Source of the DNA: Serratia sarumanii
GTDB lineage: Bacteria > Pseudomonadota > Gammaproteobacteria > Enterobacterales > Enterobacteriaceae
NCBI RefSeq assembly: GCF_029962605.1
Contig: NZ_CP124750.1
Span: forward strand, 682,001 to 746,000
DNA: 64,000 nt
Direction: 5' to 3'
The notes below the pieces were generated by a model. That model was given only the letters and a program-made list of their open reading frames with translations, was not told the origin of the DNA and did not search any database. Shown piece after piece: positions 41,860 through 55,570 of this stretch (its first letter is position 1; the number at the start of each line of letters is the position of its first letter). The translations under genes and the position numbers were made by a program.

Positions 41860-43521
41860 TTATGCCTCCGGCGGGGCAAACCAGGCGGACTTGAAGTCGA
41901 ACCAGCCGAGGGTGTTCATCCGCACGCCGCGCATGCTGCGCTGGCCGTGCAGCTGCAGCCAGTGGTGGAACAGCGGATGCAGCTGGTGGTTGCTGACCAG
42001 ACGCTGGCAGAACTCGGCCAGCGGCAAGCGGTTGGCGCGCCACAGCGCCGCGTCCTGCGCCAGATCTTCGTTCATGCAGTGCTGCACCAGCGGCAGTTCG
42101 TACAGCGTGGCGAACAGCGAAAACTCCAGCGGCAGGTAGAAGTTGGCGCTGCCGAGCCACAGATCGCTGCGCGCGTCGCCCTGGTGCCAGGTGGCGTAAT
42201 CCACGCTTTGCACAATCAGGCGGATGCCGTGCTGCGCCAGCAGCGGTTCGATCGCCTGGCGAATGGCGTGAAACTCCGAATGCTCATTGAAGTGGGTCAT
42301 CGTCAGTTCGGTCAGGCCCGCGGGCTTGGGCTGCTGCGCCAGTGTGCGGTTGTGGTGCCAGCGCGGCAGCAGTCCGTACGCCGGCGACCAATAGCGCTGG
42401 TAGAGCGGCCCGGCATGGCTCAGCAGCGAAATGGGGTTGATCAATTCGCACAGCCAACTGCGAATGGCGGGATCGGCGGCCAGCGGGGAGCGCTGATCGA
42501 ACAGCAGGAAATAGCAGCCCTCTTCCAGCCGGCTTTCCAGCTCGCTGTTGCCGGTTTCATCGCCCTGCAGCTGCACGCCGGAGTGCACCAGCTCTTCGGA
42601 AAACTCCGGCAGCACCCAGATGTTCACCTCGTCGATCAGCGCCCGGTAGCCGAAATAGTCGTCGAAGGCGTGGATCTTCATCTGGCTGGGATGGTTGCGC
42701 ACCATGCGGTAGGGGCCGGTGCCGACCGGATGGCGGGCGAAATCAGGCAGTTCGCGCCATTCGCGCGGCAGGATCATGGCCTGCACGCTGCCCAGCAGCC
42801 AGGGCAGCCAGTGGTCGGGGCTGCGCAGCTGCACGTCGATCACGAACGGCGTCGGCGAGGTGACGCTCTCGATATGCGAGAACAGCGGTTGCGAGGTCAG
42901 ACGTGAGAGGGAAGTGATGACGTCCGCCATCTCCAGCTCGCGGCCGTGATGAAAATGGATCGCCGGACGCAGGTAAAACCGCCAGTGCAGCGGCGTCAGC
43001 GCCTGCCAATGGTGAGACAGATCGGACTCGAGTTCCCCGTTTTCCTCATTTATGCGCGTCAGGCCGTTGAAGATCTGGCGCGCCAAATGGGTTTCCGAAC
43101 GCCGCAGCGCCGAGCCGGGCAGCAGGTTGTACAGCTGCCGGTAGTAGAGCACCCGCAGGATATGTTTTCCCTGGCGGAAGCTGCGCCCCAACTGCGACAG
43201 CAGCATCTGGCGCACCACGTTTTTGTCGCCCACCAGCTGCACCAACTGATCGATGCGGTCCTGTTCCAACAGCTCCTCGGCCCGCTGTTGCTGCAGCGCC
43301 AGGCCGGTGTAGTGGAAGGTTAGCCGCGAACGTTTGCCGCGCCCCGACTCCGCCTGCCAGGTGAGCCAGCCCTCTCGCTGCATGGCGCTCAGCAGGGAGC
43401 GCACGTGGCGCCGCGAGCAGCTCAGCACCTCCGCCAGATCCTGCAGCGTGGTGTCGGTGGTTTCACCGTGGCAGCGCTGCCACAGACGGATGAACTGCTG
43501 CTGCAATCGGGACGTGGACAT
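41860..43521 (-). CDS. sgrR: glucose-phosphate stress transcription activator SgrR
   Basis: A 553-residue regulator that activates the divergent sgrS gene when sugar phosphates accumulate. The N-terminal winged helix ([15 protein letters not shown]...[25 protein letters not shown]) is followed by an SBP_bac_5-like solute-binding domain. The C-terminus [24 protein letters not shown] matches E. coli. The start is MSTSRLQQQ, aligned to E. coli MPSARLQQQ; an eight-codon extension upstream is rejected. Confidence 0.95.
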   Translation of the reverse strand: MSTSRLQQQFIRLWQRCHGETTDTTLQDLAEVLSCSRRHVRSLLSAMQREGWLTWQAESGRGKRSRLTFHYTGLALQQQRAEELLEQDRIDQLVQLVGDKNVVRQMLLSQLGRSFRQGKHILRVLYYRQLYNLLPGSALRRSETHLARQIFNGLTRINEENGELESDLSHHWQALTPLHWRFYLRPAIHFHHGRELEMADVITSLSRLTSQPLFSHIESVTSPTPFVIDVQLRSPDHWLPWLLGSVQAMILPREWRELPDFARHPVGTGPYRMVRNHPSQMKIHAFDDYFGYRALIDEVNIWVLPEFSEELVHSGVQLQGDETGNSELESRLEEGCYFLLFDQRSPLAADPAIRSWLCELINPISLLSHAGPLYQRYWSPAYGLLPRWHHNRTLAQQPKPAGLTELTMTHFNEHSEFHAIRQAIEPLLAQHGIRLIVQSVDYATWHQGDARSDLWLGSANFYLPLEFSLFATLYELPLVQHCMNEDLAQDAALWRANRLPLAEFCQRLVSNHQLHPLFHHWLQLHGQRSMRGVRMNTLGWFDFKSAWFAPPEA

Positions 43522-43609
43522 AAAAGAGGAACGCTCCTGCCTCAACTCGTCAATTTTTCTTTCCCTATATTACGCCGATAATTTTCATCAATGAAAGGGG
43601 GAGGGCGTA

Positions 43610-43786
43610 ATGATGAAAGCTTTCTTATCCAGACAGTTCTACCAGCGCTATTTCAGCGCGGTGCGCCGCCAGCGCGCAGACTGGCTGAGCGTGGTGCCCG
43701 AGCAGGCGCGGCTGGCGATGCTGGCGCACCTGACGCAATGGGATATCAAAGAGATGACCGATAAGCAGTATCGCGAGCACCTGTAG
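43610..43786 (+). CDS. sgrT: SgrT inhibitor peptide encoded within SgrS
   Basis: A 58-codon frame beginning MMKAFLSRQFYQRYFSAV and ending MTDKQYREHL. The segments RQFYQRYF and RLAMLAHLTQWD resemble E. coli SgrT (RQFYQHYF... and MLEGLMQWD), which binds PtsG and blocks glucose uptake. It is longer than the 43-residue E. coli peptide at both ends. A GGGGGAGGG ribosome site lies just upstream. Confidence 0.82.
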   Translation: MMKAFLSRQFYQRYFSAVRRQRADWLSVVPEQARLAMLAHLTQWDIKEMTDKQYREHL

Positions 43787-43830
43787 GGGCTCCGGCAACC
43801 AATTTCTGAGTAATGGTGCTGTTTCACCAG

Positions 43831-43857
43831 CCAGTGGGGCGACCCACTGGTTTTTTT
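43831..43857 (+). terminator. SgrS rho-independent terminator
   Basis: A perfect 8-bp stem with a GCGA loop is followed by seven T. Read-through would express setA, as in E. coli. Confidence 0.9.
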
Positions 43858-43940
43858 ATGCGTGGTCATGGCAATGCGCTTGCATTTTTCTCGCCGTGGC
43901 CTAAGGTTCTTTTTTCTGCTTTGAGGTCAGGGAAGACGAT

Positions 43941-45137
43941 ATGCAACGCCTGAGCCGGTTGTCACAGCGCATCAATCCCATCTTTGCCGCATTCCTGCTG
44001 ATTGCTTTTCTTTCTGGCATCGCCGGCGCGTTGCTGACGCCGACGCTCAGCCTGTTTCTGACCACCGAGGTCAAGGTGCGGCCGCTGTGGGTCGGGCTGT
44101 TTTACACCGCCAACGCGGTGGCCGGCATCGTCGTCAGTTTTCTGCTGGCCAAACGCTCCGATACTCGCGGCGATCGGCGCAGGCTGATCCTGCTGTGCTG
44201 CCTGATGGCGGTCGGCAACTGTCTGCTGTTTGCCTTTAACCGCGACTACCTGACGCTGATCACCGCCGGGGTGCTGATGTCCGCCGTTGCCAACACCGCC
44301 ATGCCGCAGATTTTCGCGCTGGCGCGGGAATACGCCGACAGCGAGGCGCGTGAAGTGGTGATGTTCAGCTCGGTGATGCGCGCCCAGCTATCGCTGGCGT
44401 GGGTGATCGGCCCGCCGCTGTCGTTTGCGCTGGCGCTCAGCTACGGGTTCACCGTGATGTTCCTGATCGCCGCCGCTACCTTCGCGGTCTGCGTGCTGCT
44501 GGTAGGATTCATGCTGCCTTCGGTGCCGCGCGCGGCGGATGGCGAAGGGTTGCGGGAAGGCGCTTCCGCGCCGATTGCGCCCGCCAGCGCCTGGCGCAAT
44601 CGCGATGTGCGGCTGCTGTTCATCGCCTCGATGCTGATGTGGACCTGCAATACCTTGTACATCATCGATATGCCGCTGTATATCACCGCCGATCTCGGCC
44701 TGCCGGAAGGGCTGGCCGGGGTGCTGATGGGCACCGCCGCCGGGTTGGAGATCCCGGCGATGCTGTTGGCCGGTTATTACGTCCAACGCTTCGGCAAACG
44801 CAACATGATGCTGCTGGCGGTGGCGGCGGGCGTGCTGTTTTATCTTGGGTTGACGGTGCTGGAGAGCAAGCCGGCCCTGATCGCGCTGCAGTTGCTCAAC
44901 GCGGTGTTTATCGGCATCGTCGCCGGTATAGGCATGCTCTATTTTCAGGATTTGATGCCGGGCCGGCCGGGCGCCGCCACCACGCTGTTCACCAACAGCA
45001 TCTCTACCGGGGTGATCCTGGCCGGGGTGCTGCAGGGCGCGCTGGTGGAGAATTTCGGTCATGGCTCGGTGTATTGGATGGCGGCGCTGTTGGCGCTGGC
45101 GGCGCTCGGGATGAGCGCCAAAGTGCGTGAAGTGTGA
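43941..45137 (+). CDS. setA: sugar efflux transporter SetA
   Basis: A 398-residue major facilitator with about twelve membrane segments that exports glucose and analogues. Strong similarity to E. coli SetA is visible at GALLTPTLSLFLTTEVKVRPLWVGLFYT, FALAREYADSEAREVVMFSSVMRAQLSLAWVIGPPL and MPGRPGAATTLFTNSISTGVILAG. Lying directly downstream of SgrS, it completes the sugar-phosphate stress module: less uptake through SgrS/SgrT and more export through SetA. There is no clear terminator after it; the next 144 bases hold nothing recognisable. Confidence 0.94.
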   Translation: MQRLSRLSQRINPIFAAFLLIAFLSGIAGALLTPTLSLFLTTEVKVRPLWVGLFYTANAVAGIVVSFLLAKRSDTRGDRRRLILLCCLMAVGNCLLFAFNRDYLTLITAGVLMSAVANTAMPQIFALAREYADSEAREVVMFSSVMRAQLSLAWVIGPPLSFALALSYGFTVMFLIAAATFAVCVLLVGFMLPSVPRAADGEGLREGASAPIAPASAWRNRDVRLLFIASMLMWTCNTLYIIDMPLYITADLGLPEGLAGVLMGTAAGLEIPAMLLAGYYVQRFGKRNMMLLAVAAGVLFYLGLTVLESKPALIALQLLNAVFIGIVAGIGMLYFQDLMPGRPGAATTLFTNSISTGVILAGVLQGALVENFGHGSVYWMAALLALAALGMSAKVREV

Positions 45138-45281
45138 GGTCAAACGACGGCATTCTTGATGCAAGTCATTGAGAAGGCTGAACCGGACGCCCAAGCTGAA
45201 GACATATGGCGCGCGATCGTTGCGCCCACGCCCATCTCGCTATTGAGATGCCGCCTTGTCGTTTAGAACAGTGGGAACGTT

Positions 45282-46754
45282 ATGGATAAACTCACACCGC
45301 TCAAACCGCTTCCTTCCCTGTGCGCCCTTGCCGCCACGCTGATTATCTGGTTCCTCATTCCCGTGCCGGAGGGCGTCGCGCCTAATGCCTGGCAACTGCT
45401 GGCGCTGTTTATCGGCACCATCATCGCCATCATCGGCAAGGCGATGCCGATCGGCGCAGTCTCGGTGATCGCCATCGCCCTGGTGGCGGTGACCGGCGTC
45501 ACCAATCCCGGCAAGCCGGGCGCCGCGCTGGACGACGCGCTCAGCGGCTTTTCCAACCAGCTGATCTGGCTGATCGGTTTTTCGATCATGATCTCCCTCA
45601 GCCTGAATAAAACCGGGCTGGGCGCGCGCATAGGCTATTACTTTATTTCGCTGTTCGGCAAAAAAACGCTGGGCATCGCCTATGCGCTGACGCTGGCGGA
45701 AACCACGCTGGCGCCGGTGACGCCGAGCAACACCGCGCGCGGCGGCGGCATCATTCACCCGATCATGAAGTCGATCGCCGACAGCTTCGGCTCCAAACCC
45801 GAGCTCAATACCTCCGGCAAAATCGGCCGCTACCTGTCGCTGGTGAACTACAACATCAACCCGGTCACCTCGGCGATGTTTATCACCGCTACCGCGCCTA
45901 ACCCGCTGATTGTCAGCCTGATCGCCAAAGGCACACACGGCAGCTTCGAGCTGTCCTGGTCGATGTGGGCAATCGCCGCTCTGGTGCCGGGACTGTGCTC
46001 GCTGATCGTGATGCCGCTGGTCATCTATCTGCTGTATCCGCCGGAGGTGAAAAGTACCCCGGACGCGCCGCGCTTCGCGCGCGAAAAACTGCAGGCGCTG
46101 GGGCCGGTAACGCTGCCGGAGAAAATCACCCTCGGGGTGTTCGCGCTGTTGCTGGTGCTGTGGGCCGGCATTCCGGCGATGATCTTCGGCCCGGCGCTGG
46201 CGGTCAATCCCACCACCGCGGCGCTGATCGGCCTGGCGGTGCTGCTGGCCACCGGGGTGCTGAGCTGGGAGGATGTGCTCAAGCATAAAGGTGCCTGGGA
46301 CACCGTGGTGTGGTTCTCGGCGCTGGTGATGATGGCCAGCTTCCTTGGCAAGCTGGGGCTGATCGGCTGGCTGTCGCAAACCGTGGGCAACGGCATCGAC
46401 CATATGGGCATGAGCTGGGTGGGCGGCACGATCTTGCTGACCCTCATCTATTTGTATTCGCACTATTTCTTCGCCAGCACCACCGCGCACGTGACGGCGA
46501 TGTTCGCCGCCTTCTTCGCCGCCGGCATCGCGCTCGGCGCGCCACCGGCGCTGCTGGGCCTGATCCTGGCGTTCTCTTCCTCGCTGATGATGTCGCTGAC
46601 GCATTACGGCACCGGCACCGCGCCGATCGTCTTCGGCTCCGGCTACGTGACGCTGGGGGAATGGTGGAAAGCGGGATGGGTGATGAGCGTGGTTAACTTG
46701 CTGATCTGGATAGTGATCGGCGGAGCATGGTGGAAGCTGCTGGGCTACTGGTGA
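45282..46754 (+). CDS. DASS-family anion symporter (CitT/TtdT/YbhI-like)
   Basis: A 490-residue divalent anion:sodium symporter family protein with 12-14 hydrophobic segments. Family motifs include AETTLAPVTPSNTARGGGIIHPIM (the SNT substrate/sodium motif), LVNYNINPVTSAMFITATAPNPLI, and FASTTAHVTAMFAAFFAAGIALGAPP, followed by SLTHYGTGTAPIVFGSGYV. The likely substrates are di- or tricarboxylates such as tartrate, citrate or 2-oxoglutarate, but this is not resolvable here. It sits between setA and leuD, a position with no equivalent in E. coli. No partner enzyme gene is adjacent. Confidence 0.87.
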   Translation: MDKLTPLKPLPSLCALAATLIIWFLIPVPEGVAPNAWQLLALFIGTIIAIIGKAMPIGAVSVIAIALVAVTGVTNPGKPGAALDDALSGFSNQLIWLIGFSIMISLSLNKTGLGARIGYYFISLFGKKTLGIAYALTLAETTLAPVTPSNTARGGGIIHPIMKSIADSFGSKPELNTSGKIGRYLSLVNYNINPVTSAMFITATAPNPLIVSLIAKGTHGSFELSWSMWAIAALVPGLCSLIVMPLVIYLLYPPEVKSTPDAPRFAREKLQALGPVTLPEKITLGVFALLLVLWAGIPAMIFGPALAVNPTTAALIGLAVLLATGVLSWEDVLKHKGAWDTVVWFSALVMMASFLGKLGLIGWLSQTVGNGIDHMGMSWVGGTILLTLIYLYSHYFFASTTAHVTAMFAAFFAAGIALGAPPALLGLILAFSSSLMMSLTHYGTGTAPIVFGSGYVTLGEWWKAGWVMSVVNLLIWIVIGGAWWKLLGYW

Positions 46755-46756
46755 GG

Positions 46757-46786
46757 AAAAAAAATCACCCGCCGGGCGGCGGGTGA
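46757..46786 (-). terminator. terminator of the leuABCD operon
   Basis: On the minus strand the perfect stem TCACCCGCC / GGCGGGTGA with a GCCC loop is followed by eight T. It lies seven bases after the leuD stop. Confidence 0.92.
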
Positions 46787-46792
46787 AGGGGA

Positions 46793-47395
46793 TTAATTCA
46801 AAAACGCCGGCTGCTGCGCTTCGTAGCGGGAGATGTCCGCTTCGTGCTGCAGCGTCAGGCCGATGCTGTCCAGCCCGTTGATCATGCAGTGGCGGCGGAA
46901 GCTGTCGATTTCGAACGGATAGCTTTTGCCGCCGGCGTTGACCGTCTGGTTCTCCAGATCCACCACGAACTCCGTTCCCTCGTTGGCGTCCACCAGCTTG
47001 AACAGCTCATCCACCTGCTGTTCGCTCAGCGTCACCGGCAACAGCTGGTTGTTGAACGAGTTGCCGTAAAAGATATCGGCGAAGCTCGGCGCGATCACCA
47101 CTTTGAATCCGTAATCGGTCAGCGCCCAGGGCGCGTGTTCGCGCGAGGAGCCGCAGCCGAAGTTCTCGCGCGCCAACAGGATGCTGGCGCCTTTATAGCG
47201 CGGTTTGTTCAGCACGAATTCCGGGTTCGGCTGCTGGCCGGCGTCGTCGAGGAAGCGCCAGTCGTTGAACAGGTGCTGGCCGAAGCCGGTGCGGGTGACC
47301 TTCTGTAAAAACTGCTTGGGAATAATGGCGTCGGTGTCGACGTTGGCCGCATCCAAAGGCACCACTAAGCCGGTATGTTGAGTAAATTTAGCCAC
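46793..47395 (-). CDS. leuD: isopropylmalate isomerase small subunit
   Basis: The 200-residue swivel-domain subunit of 3-isopropylmalate dehydratase; pairs with LeuC to interconvert 2- and 3-isopropylmalate. The conserved [20 protein letters not shown] and the loop [21 protein letters not shown] are present. It starts 9 bases after the leuC stop. Confidence 0.97.
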   Translation of the reverse strand: MAKFTQHTGLVVPLDAANVDTDAIIPKQFLQKVTRTGFGQHLFNDWRFLDDAGQQPNPEFVLNKPRYKGASILLARENFGCGSSREHAPWALTDYGFKVVIAPSFADIFYGNSFNNQLLPVTLSEQQVDELFKLVDANEGTEFVVDLENQTVNAGGKSYPFEIDSFRRHCMINGLDSIGLTLQHEADISRYEAQQPAFLN

Positions 47396-47404
47396 GTTAG
47401 CCCC

Positions 47405-51475
<4,071 letters not shown>

Positions 51476-51515
51476 CGGTGCATTCCTTATCGTGTTGATT
51501 TCACGCTAAGCGGGC

Positions 51516-51545
51516 AAAAAAAAACCCGCGCAGTAGCGCGGGTTT
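51516..51545 (-). terminator. leuL-leuA attenuator terminator
   Basis: On the minus strand the perfect stem AACCCGCGC / GCGCGGGTT with a TACT loop is followed by nine T. It lies between the leuL stop and leuA. Confidence 0.92.
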
Positions 51546-51565
51546 CTTATGGGTGATCGGCTGAG

Positions 51566-51649
51566 TCAGCTCCGAACTTCGTCCACAGGCATACCGCGCA
51601 AACAAGATGCGTTGAGTAGTAGGCCTAGTAGACGATGAGTACGGATCAT
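51566..51649 (-). CDS. leuL: leu operon leader peptide
   Basis: A 27-codon leader (MIRTHRLLGLLLNASCLRG...) with a run of control leucine codons: CTA CTA GGC CTA CTA CTC. Four of these are the rare CTA codon, as in E. coli leuL. Ribosome stalling on them would favour the antiterminator over the hairpin at 51516. Confidence 0.92.
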   Translation of the reverse strand: MIRTHRLLGLLLNASCLRGMPVDEVRS

Positions 51650-52347
51650 AAGGGTTCAGCTTCTCTTAAATTGGGTGTCTGCCTAATTTGATACGTGATT
51701 GGCCTGGCGATGTCAACACCTGATTGAATGCGGGGACAATGCACCAGCCCATTGGCCAAACAGAGGATCATTCGGCAAAAAAGCGACGCCTTAGAGAAAA
51801 AATGGGGCCAGTTTGCGCGCTGCTTAGCATAAACGAATCGAATATATACTGCGCTAATTGCTTCTGGATTTCGTTGCGTTAAGATTTGCGATGAAAAAAT
51901 AAGAGGGATTAATCACGGGGGGCAACAAAATAACATTTTTTATACAAATGATTTAAATTGAATTCATATGATTAATTGATTATTTTAGTCATAATATAAC
52001 AAAATAATGTAATTTTACACAAAGTGAGCGGTGTTTTTAGATGGTTTGATTGCTTATGATGTGTTTTTATAGTTTGTCTCATACAGTGCAGCTATGTTGT
52101 TTAGTTGTATTAATCATTGTTGATACCTAATTATTAGTACTACCCAGGTGGCATTCTTCCCGCTGACGGGAGAAACTACTGACATGTATTCCATATACGA
52201 CTTATATCGTGTCGATAACACGAGGTTTTTTATCGGTTGATGACGGTAATGGCAGGATTTGTCGTGCAAAGATATGACAATGCGGCGTTTCATTGTTTGT
52301 CGAGCATAAGGATTAGATTATCTACACAGGATTTAGTGGAGTGAAAT
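51650..52347. other. AT-rich leuA-leuO intergenic region
   Basis: About 700 bases of clearly lower GC than the flanks, especially 51890-52140. It should hold the leuABCD promoter (near 51690) and the leuO promoter. This composition is typical of H-NS-bound DNA, fitting the known silencing of leuO in E. coli. A possible leuO leader is listed separately. Confidence 0.6.
52155..52240 (+). other. possible leuO leader: hairpin, 18-codon ORF and terminator-like stem
   Basis: A hairpin TTCTTCCCG-ctga-CGGGAGAA (52155-52175) is followed by a short frame at 52184-52240 (MYSIYDLYRVDNTRFFIG). Inside that frame TCGTGT / ACACGA (52207-52223) forms a stem followed by AGG and six T. The arrangement looks like a transcription attenuator about 110 bases before leuO. 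The ribosome site of the small frame is weak, and no amino acid codon run suggests a ligand. Confidence 0.35.
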
Positions 52348-53295
52348 ATGGCTGAATATGATTCCGAAATCACTATGGTCAAAGAGCCGGCGGACATTCA
52401 TTTGCGCAGCGTCGATCTTAATTTGCTGACGGTGTTTGACGCCGTGATGCAAATGCAAAATATTACGCGAGCCGCTAATTCGCTAGGGATGTCGCAGCCG
52501 GCGGTGAGCAACGCGGTAGCGCGCCTGAAGGTGATGTTCAACGACGAACTGTTCGTGCGCTGCGGGCGCGGGATCCAGCCCACCATGCGGGCCAGGCAGC
52601 TGTTTGGCCCGGTGCGGCAAGCGTTGCAGCTGGTGCAGAATGAATTGCCGGGCGCCGAGTTCGAGCCGCTGACCAGCACGCGAGCGTTTTCCTTGTCGCT
52701 GTGCAGTCCGCTCGACTTGCGCCTGGGCGCCGGGATAATCAATCACGTCAAACAGATCGCGCCGCAGCTTAATCTGCAAATAAAGTCATACATCAACAAT
52801 AATATCGAACATCAATTGCGTTATCAGGACGTCGAGTTTGTCATCGGCTACAGCCGTTTCGAATCGGCAGAGTTTCGCAGTTTGGCGATGTTCGACGACG
52901 AATTAGTGCTGGCGGCCGCGCAGGCGCACCCGAGAATGGGCGAGGAGGCGACGCCGGAGCAAATGCTGGCCGAACAGCACGCGGCGGTATCCCTGGAAAG
53001 TTTTGGATCGTTCAGTAAGCCTTTTTATTTAGAGGAACCGATGCTGCGCGCCGTGACGCAGCAGTGCACGGATCTCTACAGCGTGTTGAATATGGTGTCG
53101 CAAACGGAGATGGTGGCGATTGCACCCGCCTGGCTGGTGAGACAACAGACGGAGGCGTTGAAAATAAAGGCGGTTCCTTTGTGCGCCAATCACAATAAAG
53201 CAACCTGCTATCTTTCTTGGCATGAATCCTCCGAGCGGGATAAAGGGCACCAGTGGATGAAATCCGTCCTGATTGAGGCGGGTAACCCAAAGTAA
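52348..53295 (+). CDS. leuO: LysR-type global regulator LeuO
   Basis: A 315-residue LysR regulator that antagonises H-NS silencing in enterobacteria. The N-terminal HTH segment [61 protein letters not shown] is nearly identical to E. coli LeuO. The effector domain is more divergent, and the C-terminal [19 protein letters not shown] is conserved. It lies divergent from leuABCD as in E. coli, behind an AT-rich promoter region. Confidence 0.94.
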   Translation: MAEYDSEITMVKEPADIHLRSVDLNLLTVFDAVMQMQNITRAANSLGMSQPAVSNAVARLKVMFNDELFVRCGRGIQPTMRARQLFGPVRQALQLVQNELPGAEFEPLTSTRAFSLSLCSPLDLRLGAGIINHVKQIAPQLNLQIKSYINNNIEHQLRYQDVEFVIGYSRFESAEFRSLAMFDDELVLAAAQAHPRMGEEATPEQMLAEQHAAVSLESFGSFSKPFYLEEPMLRAVTQQCTDLYSVLNMVSQTEMVAIAPAWLVRQQTEALKIKAVPLCANHNKATCYLSWHESSERDKGHQWMKSVLIEAGNPK

Positions 53296-53761
53296 ATCGA
53301 TAAAAAATGGGAGCCATATAAAGATAATATTCAACTGAGCGTTTTTTTCTCATGATAAAAACTAAGAACTATCTGTGTTTTTATTAAGATGTTTCTTGGT
53401 TTTACGGCGATAAAATAACTTATTTTCATAGTGGGTTTGTTCGTTCAGCAAAAATAATTAATATAAATTAATATTCTGATTTTTACTTTCCGGCTAGTAT
53501 TTTAAACTAACTCGATGCGGCGGCCCGGATGGGCCGCGTTTTATTGCCGCCGGCAAACCTTTTCCTTCCCGTTCTGTCCAACTGATGAAAGTGCGAAAGC
53601 CGGCCTGAGTTTTGGCTCACACTTCTACGCTGAAATCGCTTTTCCCCCTGCCTGAGAGTAGGTAGACTGCGCGGAAAAAAGTAAACACGTGTAAGCTGAG
53701 ATGAGGGCCGCAAGGCGTCGTTCAGGCTTAACTGTATGATTCATTTCAGGCTTAGAGCACT
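53296..53761. other. intergenic region leuO to acyl-CoA ligase
   Basis: 466 bases without a supportable gene. The first 210 are AT-rich. The hairpin GCGGCCC-GGAT-GGGCCGC followed by GTTTTATT (53520-53545) may terminate leuO. The remainder should carry the promoter of the ligase gene, but I see no clear motif. Confidence 0.5.
53520..53545 (+). terminator. possible terminator downstream of leuO
   Basis: A perfect 7-bp GC stem with a GGAT loop and a moderate T-tract, 225 bases after the leuO stop. The distance is long, so the transcript it serves is uncertain. Confidence 0.55.
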
Positions 53762-55570
53762 ATGATCACTAATCTGCTGCAATACCATCTGATCCATCGT
53801 ATACAGCATCAAATCACCCACCGAGCCGATCGCACAGCTTTTCGCCAATGGTCGCCCAACGGCGAGTTGCAACTGACCTGGGGAGCGGCCGCCGCCCGCA
53901 TCGATCGCATCGCCGCCGGGCTGCTGGGGCTGGGCGTCGAAGTGCAAGAACGCATCGGTATTTTCGCCAATAACACGATGGCCTGGTCGTTGACCGATCT
54001 CGCGATCCTGCACCTGCGTGGCGTCAGCGTGCCGCTCTATTCCACCAATACGCCGGCGCAGGCGGCGTTTGTCACCAACGACGCCGACATCCGCATACTG
54101 TTCGTCGGTGAGCAGGCGCAGCTTGACGCCGCCATCGCGCTGCGCGGCGTCTGCCCACAGCTGCGGCACATTATCGTCTTCGACGAGGGGGCCGATCTGC
54201 GCGGCTGCGAGATCGCACAGCATCTGAGCGCCTTCGAGCGCGCTGCCGATCCGGCGGCTTTTGCCGCTCAACGTCGGCAGCGTATTGAAGAGTGCGACCT
54301 GCAGGATCTCTTCACCCTGATTTATACCTCGGGTACTACCGGCGAGCCGAAAGGGGTGATGCTGGACTACCGCAACCTGGCGGCGCAGCTCTACCTGCAT
54401 GATGAAAGGCTGACGGTCGGCGAAGAGGATGTGTCGCTCAGCTTCCTGCCGCTGTCGCACGTGTTCGAGCGGGCCTGGAGCTTCTTTGTGATGCATTCCG
54501 GCGCGCAGAACGTCTTCCTGCCGAATACCGACTGGGTGCGGGAAGCGATGGGGCAGGTCCGCCCGACGCTGATGTGTGCGGTGCCGCGTTTCTACGAGAA
54601 GATTTTCAGTGCGGTGCATGAAAAAGTGGCGCGCGCCCCTTGGCTGCGCCGTGCGTTGTTCCACTGGGCGATCGTCTGCGGCGAGCGCAAGTTCCTGCAG
54701 GAGCGCGCCGGCAAACCGTTGGGCAAAGTGTTCGACTTCACCCACCGCTGGGCCGATAAGCTGGTGTTGAGCAAGCTGCGCGGTATCCTCGGCGGCCGGG
54801 TGCGCTTTTTGCCGGCGGCGGGCGCCAAGCTGGACGACAATGTGATCCTGTTTTTCCAGGCGATGGGCGTCAACATCAAGTACGGTTACGGCATGACCGA
54901 AACCTGTGCGACCGTCTCCTGCTGGGAAGAGGGGCATTTCCGCTTCGGATCTATCGGCAAACCGCTGCCGGAGGTCGAGGTGCGCATTGGCGAGGAAAAT
55001 GAAATCCAGGTGCGCGGGCCGATCGTGATGCGCGGCTATTTCAACAAACCGTTGGAAACCGCCGCGACCTTTACCGAGGACGGCTGGCTGAAAACCGGCG
55101 ACGCCGGGGCGATCGATGAAGAGGGCAACCTGTTCATCACCGAACGCCTGAAGGATTTGATGAAAACCTCCGGCGGCAAATATATCGCGCCGCAGATGCT
55201 GGAAGGCACGCTGGCGCAGGATCGCTTTATCGAGCAGGTGGCGATCATCGCCGATGCGCGTAAATTCGTTTCCGCGCTGATCGTGCCGTGCTTTGAGTCG
55301 CTGGAAGAGTACGCGAAGTCAGTGAACCTGAAATACCAGGATCGCCTGGAACTGCTGCGCAACGGCGAAATCCTCGAGATGTTCGAAAAGCGCGTGCGCG
55401 AGATGCAAAAGGAGCTGGCGCGCTTCGAACAGGTGAAGAAGTTCACGCTGCTGCCGGCGGCCTTTTCGATGGAGCTGGGGGAGTTGACGCCAACGCTGAA
55501 GCTGCGCCGCAAAGTGATCCTGCAGCGCTATCAGCGTGAAATCGACTCGATGTACCAGGAACAGGCCTGA
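53762..55570 (+). CDS. long-chain acyl-CoA ligase-like AMP-binding protein
   Basis: A 602-residue ANL-superfamily adenylate-forming enzyme of the FAA1/long-chain fatty acyl-CoA synthetase type. Motifs in order: P-loop LIYTSGTTGEPKGVMLDYRN near residue 190, LPLSHVFERAW, GYGMTETCATVSCW, GWLKTGDAG, and the acyl-CoA hinge region TERLKDLMKTSGGKYIAPQMLE. It probably activates fatty acids as acyl-AMP, then acyl-CoA. It differs from E. coli FadD in length and layout. It sits between leuO and ilvI, adjacent in E. coli. The ribosome site is weak. Confidence 0.88.
   Translation: MITNLLQYHLIHRIQHQITHRADRTAFRQWSPNGELQLTWGAAAARIDRIAAGLLGLGVEVQERIGIFANNTMAWSLTDLAILHLRGVSVPLYSTNTPAQAAFVTNDADIRILFVGEQAQLDAAIALRGVCPQLRHIIVFDEGADLRGCEIAQHLSAFERAADPAAFAAQRRQRIEECDLQDLFTLIYTSGTTGEPKGVMLDYRNLAAQLYLHDERLTVGEEDVSLSFLPLSHVFERAWSFFVMHSGAQNVFLPNTDWVREAMGQVRPTLMCAVPRFYEKIFSAVHEKVARAPWLRRALFHWAIVCGERKFLQERAGKPLGKVFDFTHRWADKLVLSKLRGILGGRVRFLPAAGAKLDDNVILFFQAMGVNIKYGYGMTETCATVSCWEEGHFRFGSIGKPLPEVEVRIGEENEIQVRGPIVMRGYFNKPLETAATFTEDGWLKTGDAGAIDEEGNLFITERLKDLMKTSGGKYIAPQMLEGTLAQDRFIEQVAIIADARKFVSALIVPCFESLEEYAKSVNLKYQDRLELLRNGEILEMFEKRVREMQKELARFEQVKKFTLLPAAFSMELGELTPTLKLRRKVILQRYQREIDSMYQEQA

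Larger units (their letters stand above)
43590..43857 (+). ncRNA. sgrS: SgrS dual-function small RNA
   Basis: The position (between divergent sgrR and setA) and layout match SgrS: a possible -10 GATAAT at 43577, a short leader, the SgrT coding sequence, then a 3' part. That part contains CTGAGTAATGGTG, close to the ptsG-pairing segment of E. coli SgrS (CTGAGTATTGGTG), and an Hfq-type terminator CCAGTGGG-GCGA-CCCACTGG followed by seven T. It represses ptsG translation under sugar-phosphate stress. The 5' end is estimated. Confidence 0.82.

Noticed and set aside
41701..41860. Possible small gene between thiB and sgrR
   Set aside because: The conserved blocks are those of a TPP riboswitch, not a coding sequence.
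53012..53353. 113-codon minus-strand frame over the leuO 3' end
   Set aside because: Antisense to conserved LeuO coding sequence; arginine/serine/proline-rich shadow composition.
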